Made by a program: the position numbers and the translations under genes. A DNA stretch of 64,000 nucleotides from Hirudo medicinalis (lineage: Eukaryota > Annelida > Clitellata > Hirudinida > Hirudinidae), in contig MPNW01000035.1 in assembly GCA_011800805.1 (NCBI GenBank), forward strand, positions 274,003-338,002, read 5' to 3'. How positions within the stretch are numbered: position 1 is the stretch's first letter; each line of letters starts with the position of its first letter. This document shows positions 61,634-64,000 of the stretch, piece after piece. Below the pieces are notes generated by a model. It made no database searches and was not told the origin of the DNA. It worked only from the letters and a program-made list of their open reading frames with translations.

Positions 61634-64000
61634 ATGTTCTCCTTGCGATCGATCAAAATAGCATTGAATACAAGAGTGATGTACTTGAGGTCATTCAGCA
61701 ACATTTCAAGTATAAAGACAGTCTAGCTTGCTTTGCTTTTCACAATCCTCACATTGTACAGAATCCACTTTTACTTAGTGAGGCAAGTGTTTCAAAATTC
61801 TATTGTGCCGATTGTTTTCATAGAATGATCGTTTAAATTACTCGATTTAATTTAGTTCAATGAAAAAAGAAAGCTAATGAAAGAAATGTGCAATGACAAA
61901 GAATTGAAGTGCACATATGCTTTTATTCATGTGGATTCAAAATCAGAGGTGATATTTTTTTTATAAGAAAAAGAATTGCTCATAAATAAAAGTCATTTAA
62001 ATATTCAATTCAATAATTTACAACAGGCAGAGAAAATGTGCAGAGAAGGACTCCATGTTGGGAACTCAGACATGAAGTCCTTAGGTGACCCAAACTTAGG
62101 TACCTCATAAATTAATGTGCTCATTTATCTAAACTTTGTGTTAATCTTAGACATTCACGCTTGTTTTAGGAGCCTATGTGTGCAAGTATCCAGATATTTT
62201 GCCAGCGTGGATATCATGTAGAAGTTCAATCGGACACCTCGTTATATTTAAATTTATCAAGGTAATGTTAATTCTTTTTTACATATCTAAGAATTTTATA
62301 CATATGCTGTAGGATATCCTAATAAGACTTTGTCACTCAGTTGCTTTAAGTTAAGTGTTTTAAAAGGGCAAAGTTAAGACCATGGTGGAAAACAAGACCG
62401 GTGATGCACTTGAGCCGACACCTGGCTTCGACTGTCATGTTGCAAGAACTTCAATGCAGTCAGATGAATTCGAGTCGTCACAAGTAGGCCCCCTACATGT
62501 TCCTTTGTTTTGAATTACATCCAAGATTTTGTTTGATTCAGGTTTATGTTTACGAGTACGACAACAACATGGATGTTCTCGAGAGGCCGAGACAGCTCCT
62601 GCCATTTGCTCTGGTTGCTTTCAAATTTACTCCAAAGAAATTGGATTTTTCAAAGTTTTATAAAGCCAAGGTTATCAGAAAGAATGTTAACCTTCCGCCT
62701 GTCTGGCCACAAACATTCTCTAAAGGAAACGATACGTAATATTCTTGATATTAACTTTTCAAGATTATGATTATTACAACAACATTGATTTCATCAAAAT
62801 AATATTGATGTAGTCAACATTGAATATGTATGACAATATATTCTTTCTAATTTAGGGGACTTACAACTCAGCAGCAAGTTAATCTCAGGTTTGTTTTTTG
62901 TTTCTCCTTGTATTGCTTTTGTTTGAAATTCATTGATTTTGTTTTCTTGAATAGTGAAGTGAAAATACCAGACCCACCAGCCATGATGTCTCCAAACCAT
63001 TCACTGGATATCCACCAGATGCGTCCGTACACGTTGTGGTCGGGATCCGTCATCATAAACAACAGGATCATCTGCACTGTTAACATGTATTCCGATCATT
63101 TTGTTGCCTGTCCATTCTACTTGTGAGTTGTATATGCTCTGACAAATGTTTGAGAATATGAAAACAAACTTTCACTGCAATTCAGGGGAGCTGATATCAA
63201 ACTCAATAGTGAATTCCAGACTGACAAACTATTTTCATATTTTTTCCTTGACAAATTGGATCAGTTAAACAAGGAGTTAACCATCTGGAACAACATCTGC
63301 TACACTTACGTCAAACTGAAGAGCACTGAAAACATGACTTCCAAGTTGTTGAAGATTGAAAAATACTTGCAAGATAAAGACTCTGTAAGTTGTGTTTCAA
63401 AACCATTCCTCACAATGTAACAAGCTTTGAAAAATTTGCTTAAGACACTCTTTTGTGTGGGGTTTTTGATTATATCATCATGAGCATGCAGTTAATATTT
63501 TCAATCTCTTGCTTGTTGCAGTGCAATGATAATATATCGAATAATGTTTCTTATATATGATATTTTTGTAGAGCCTTCTTTATTCTGTCGAGGATTCAGT
63601 AAAACTTCTTGTCGTTCCTAATTGTCGACAGGCAGAAAAATTAGGTCAGATGAATTTTTAAACTTGTTTATGTTGTTTATTTATGGCAATGTTATTGATA
63701 TTTTTAAAATTAATATAACATTTTAAATGTAAGTTAGGCAATCAAAAATGTCCAGTTATTTAAGTTCTTTTTCATTTATCCACCAGGTCTCGACGATCCC
63801 GATTATGTGCACGCCATATTTGTTTCCAACTGTCCAAATGTATATGCCACAAAATCTGGTATGAGTGTTAGACTTCCTGAAGTGATGTTAGTTCTTATGT
63901 TAAACTCATATGAATATCATCATCATCAGGTTACCAGAAGACATTGAAGCAAATCATCGAGGACGTCGGCAAGACCTTCCAACCACCCGTTGTAAACAAA
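61634..64000 (+). CDS. TASOR-like protein, N-terminal part (partial at both ends)
   Basis: Twelve exons in phase (61634-61782, 61856-61948, 62027-62099, 62170-62261, 62367-62483, 62542-62735, 62856-62888, 62955-63122, 63186-63384, 63572-63644, 63788-63859, 63930-64000) run off the window edge. The first half is the DUF3715 pseudo-PARP domain of the TASOR/TASOR2/TEX15 group: HFKYKDSLACFAFHNPHIV, CREGLHVGNSDMKSLGDPN, GAYVCKYPDI, EPTPGFDCHVARTS, VYVYEYDNNMDVLERPRQ. In vertebrates TASOR scaffolds the HUSH complex that silences retroelements through H3K9me3. A second domain (TLWSGSVIINNRIICTVNMY onward) could be the SPOC-like domain that follows in TASOR. Exon 1 ends GAG|GCAAGT, a GC-AG intron. 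Orthology to TASOR over TEX15 is likely but unproven. Confidence 0.85.

Overview
This is nuclear DNA from an animal. Eight multi-exon protein genes are broken by short GT-AG introns (two appear to be GC-AG), and they are surrounded by SINEs, LINE and hAT fragments and LTR elements. A tektin-4 gene implies motile cilia. A very long Thr/Ser-rich Gly-X-Y collagen recalls the giant cuticle collagens known from annelids and vestimentiferan worms. That points to a soft-bodied, probably marine invertebrate, but the phylum cannot be fixed from this sequence.

Layout. Positions 1-3600 hold transposon debris: a Tc1/mariner tail, LINE reverse transcriptase, a tRNA-like SINE and a decayed transposon-type reading frame. 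Then come SPRYD7 (3637-4816, +) and a convergent SLCO/OATP transporter (5391-9474, -) whose large intron carries an R2/NeSL-like LINE fragment. Positions 9.6-17.3 kb are accessory DNA: a MITE with 38-bp inverted repeats, a solo LTR, a tRNA-Glu-derived SINE cluster, and a small LTR retrotransposon nested inside the end of a hAT element.

The centre (17373-40034, +) is one collagen gene of 30 exons, reconstructed here as 5,672 residues. It has a signal peptide, a novel-looking N-terminal globular region, about 1,700 Gly-X-Y triplets, four EGF-like modules, one transmembrane helix and a short cytoplasmic tail. Nearly every collagen exon is an exact multiple of 9 nt, and nearly every intron of the gene is phase 1.

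The right-hand third is gene-dense. GPD2 (40413-43583, -) lacks the usual EF-hand tail. It is followed by TEKT4 (44082-47547, +) with a hAT insertion in an intron, a divergent p97/VCP-like AAA ATPase (47833-51626, -), a CIP4/FBP17-type F-BAR/SH3 gene (51880-57870, +), and the start of a TASOR-like gene (61634-64000, +, cut by the window edge). Two gene pairs are divergent with short shared upstream regions. The genes do not form a pathway. Exon coordinates were derived by eye from splice sites, reading phase and family similarity, and may be off by a base in places.
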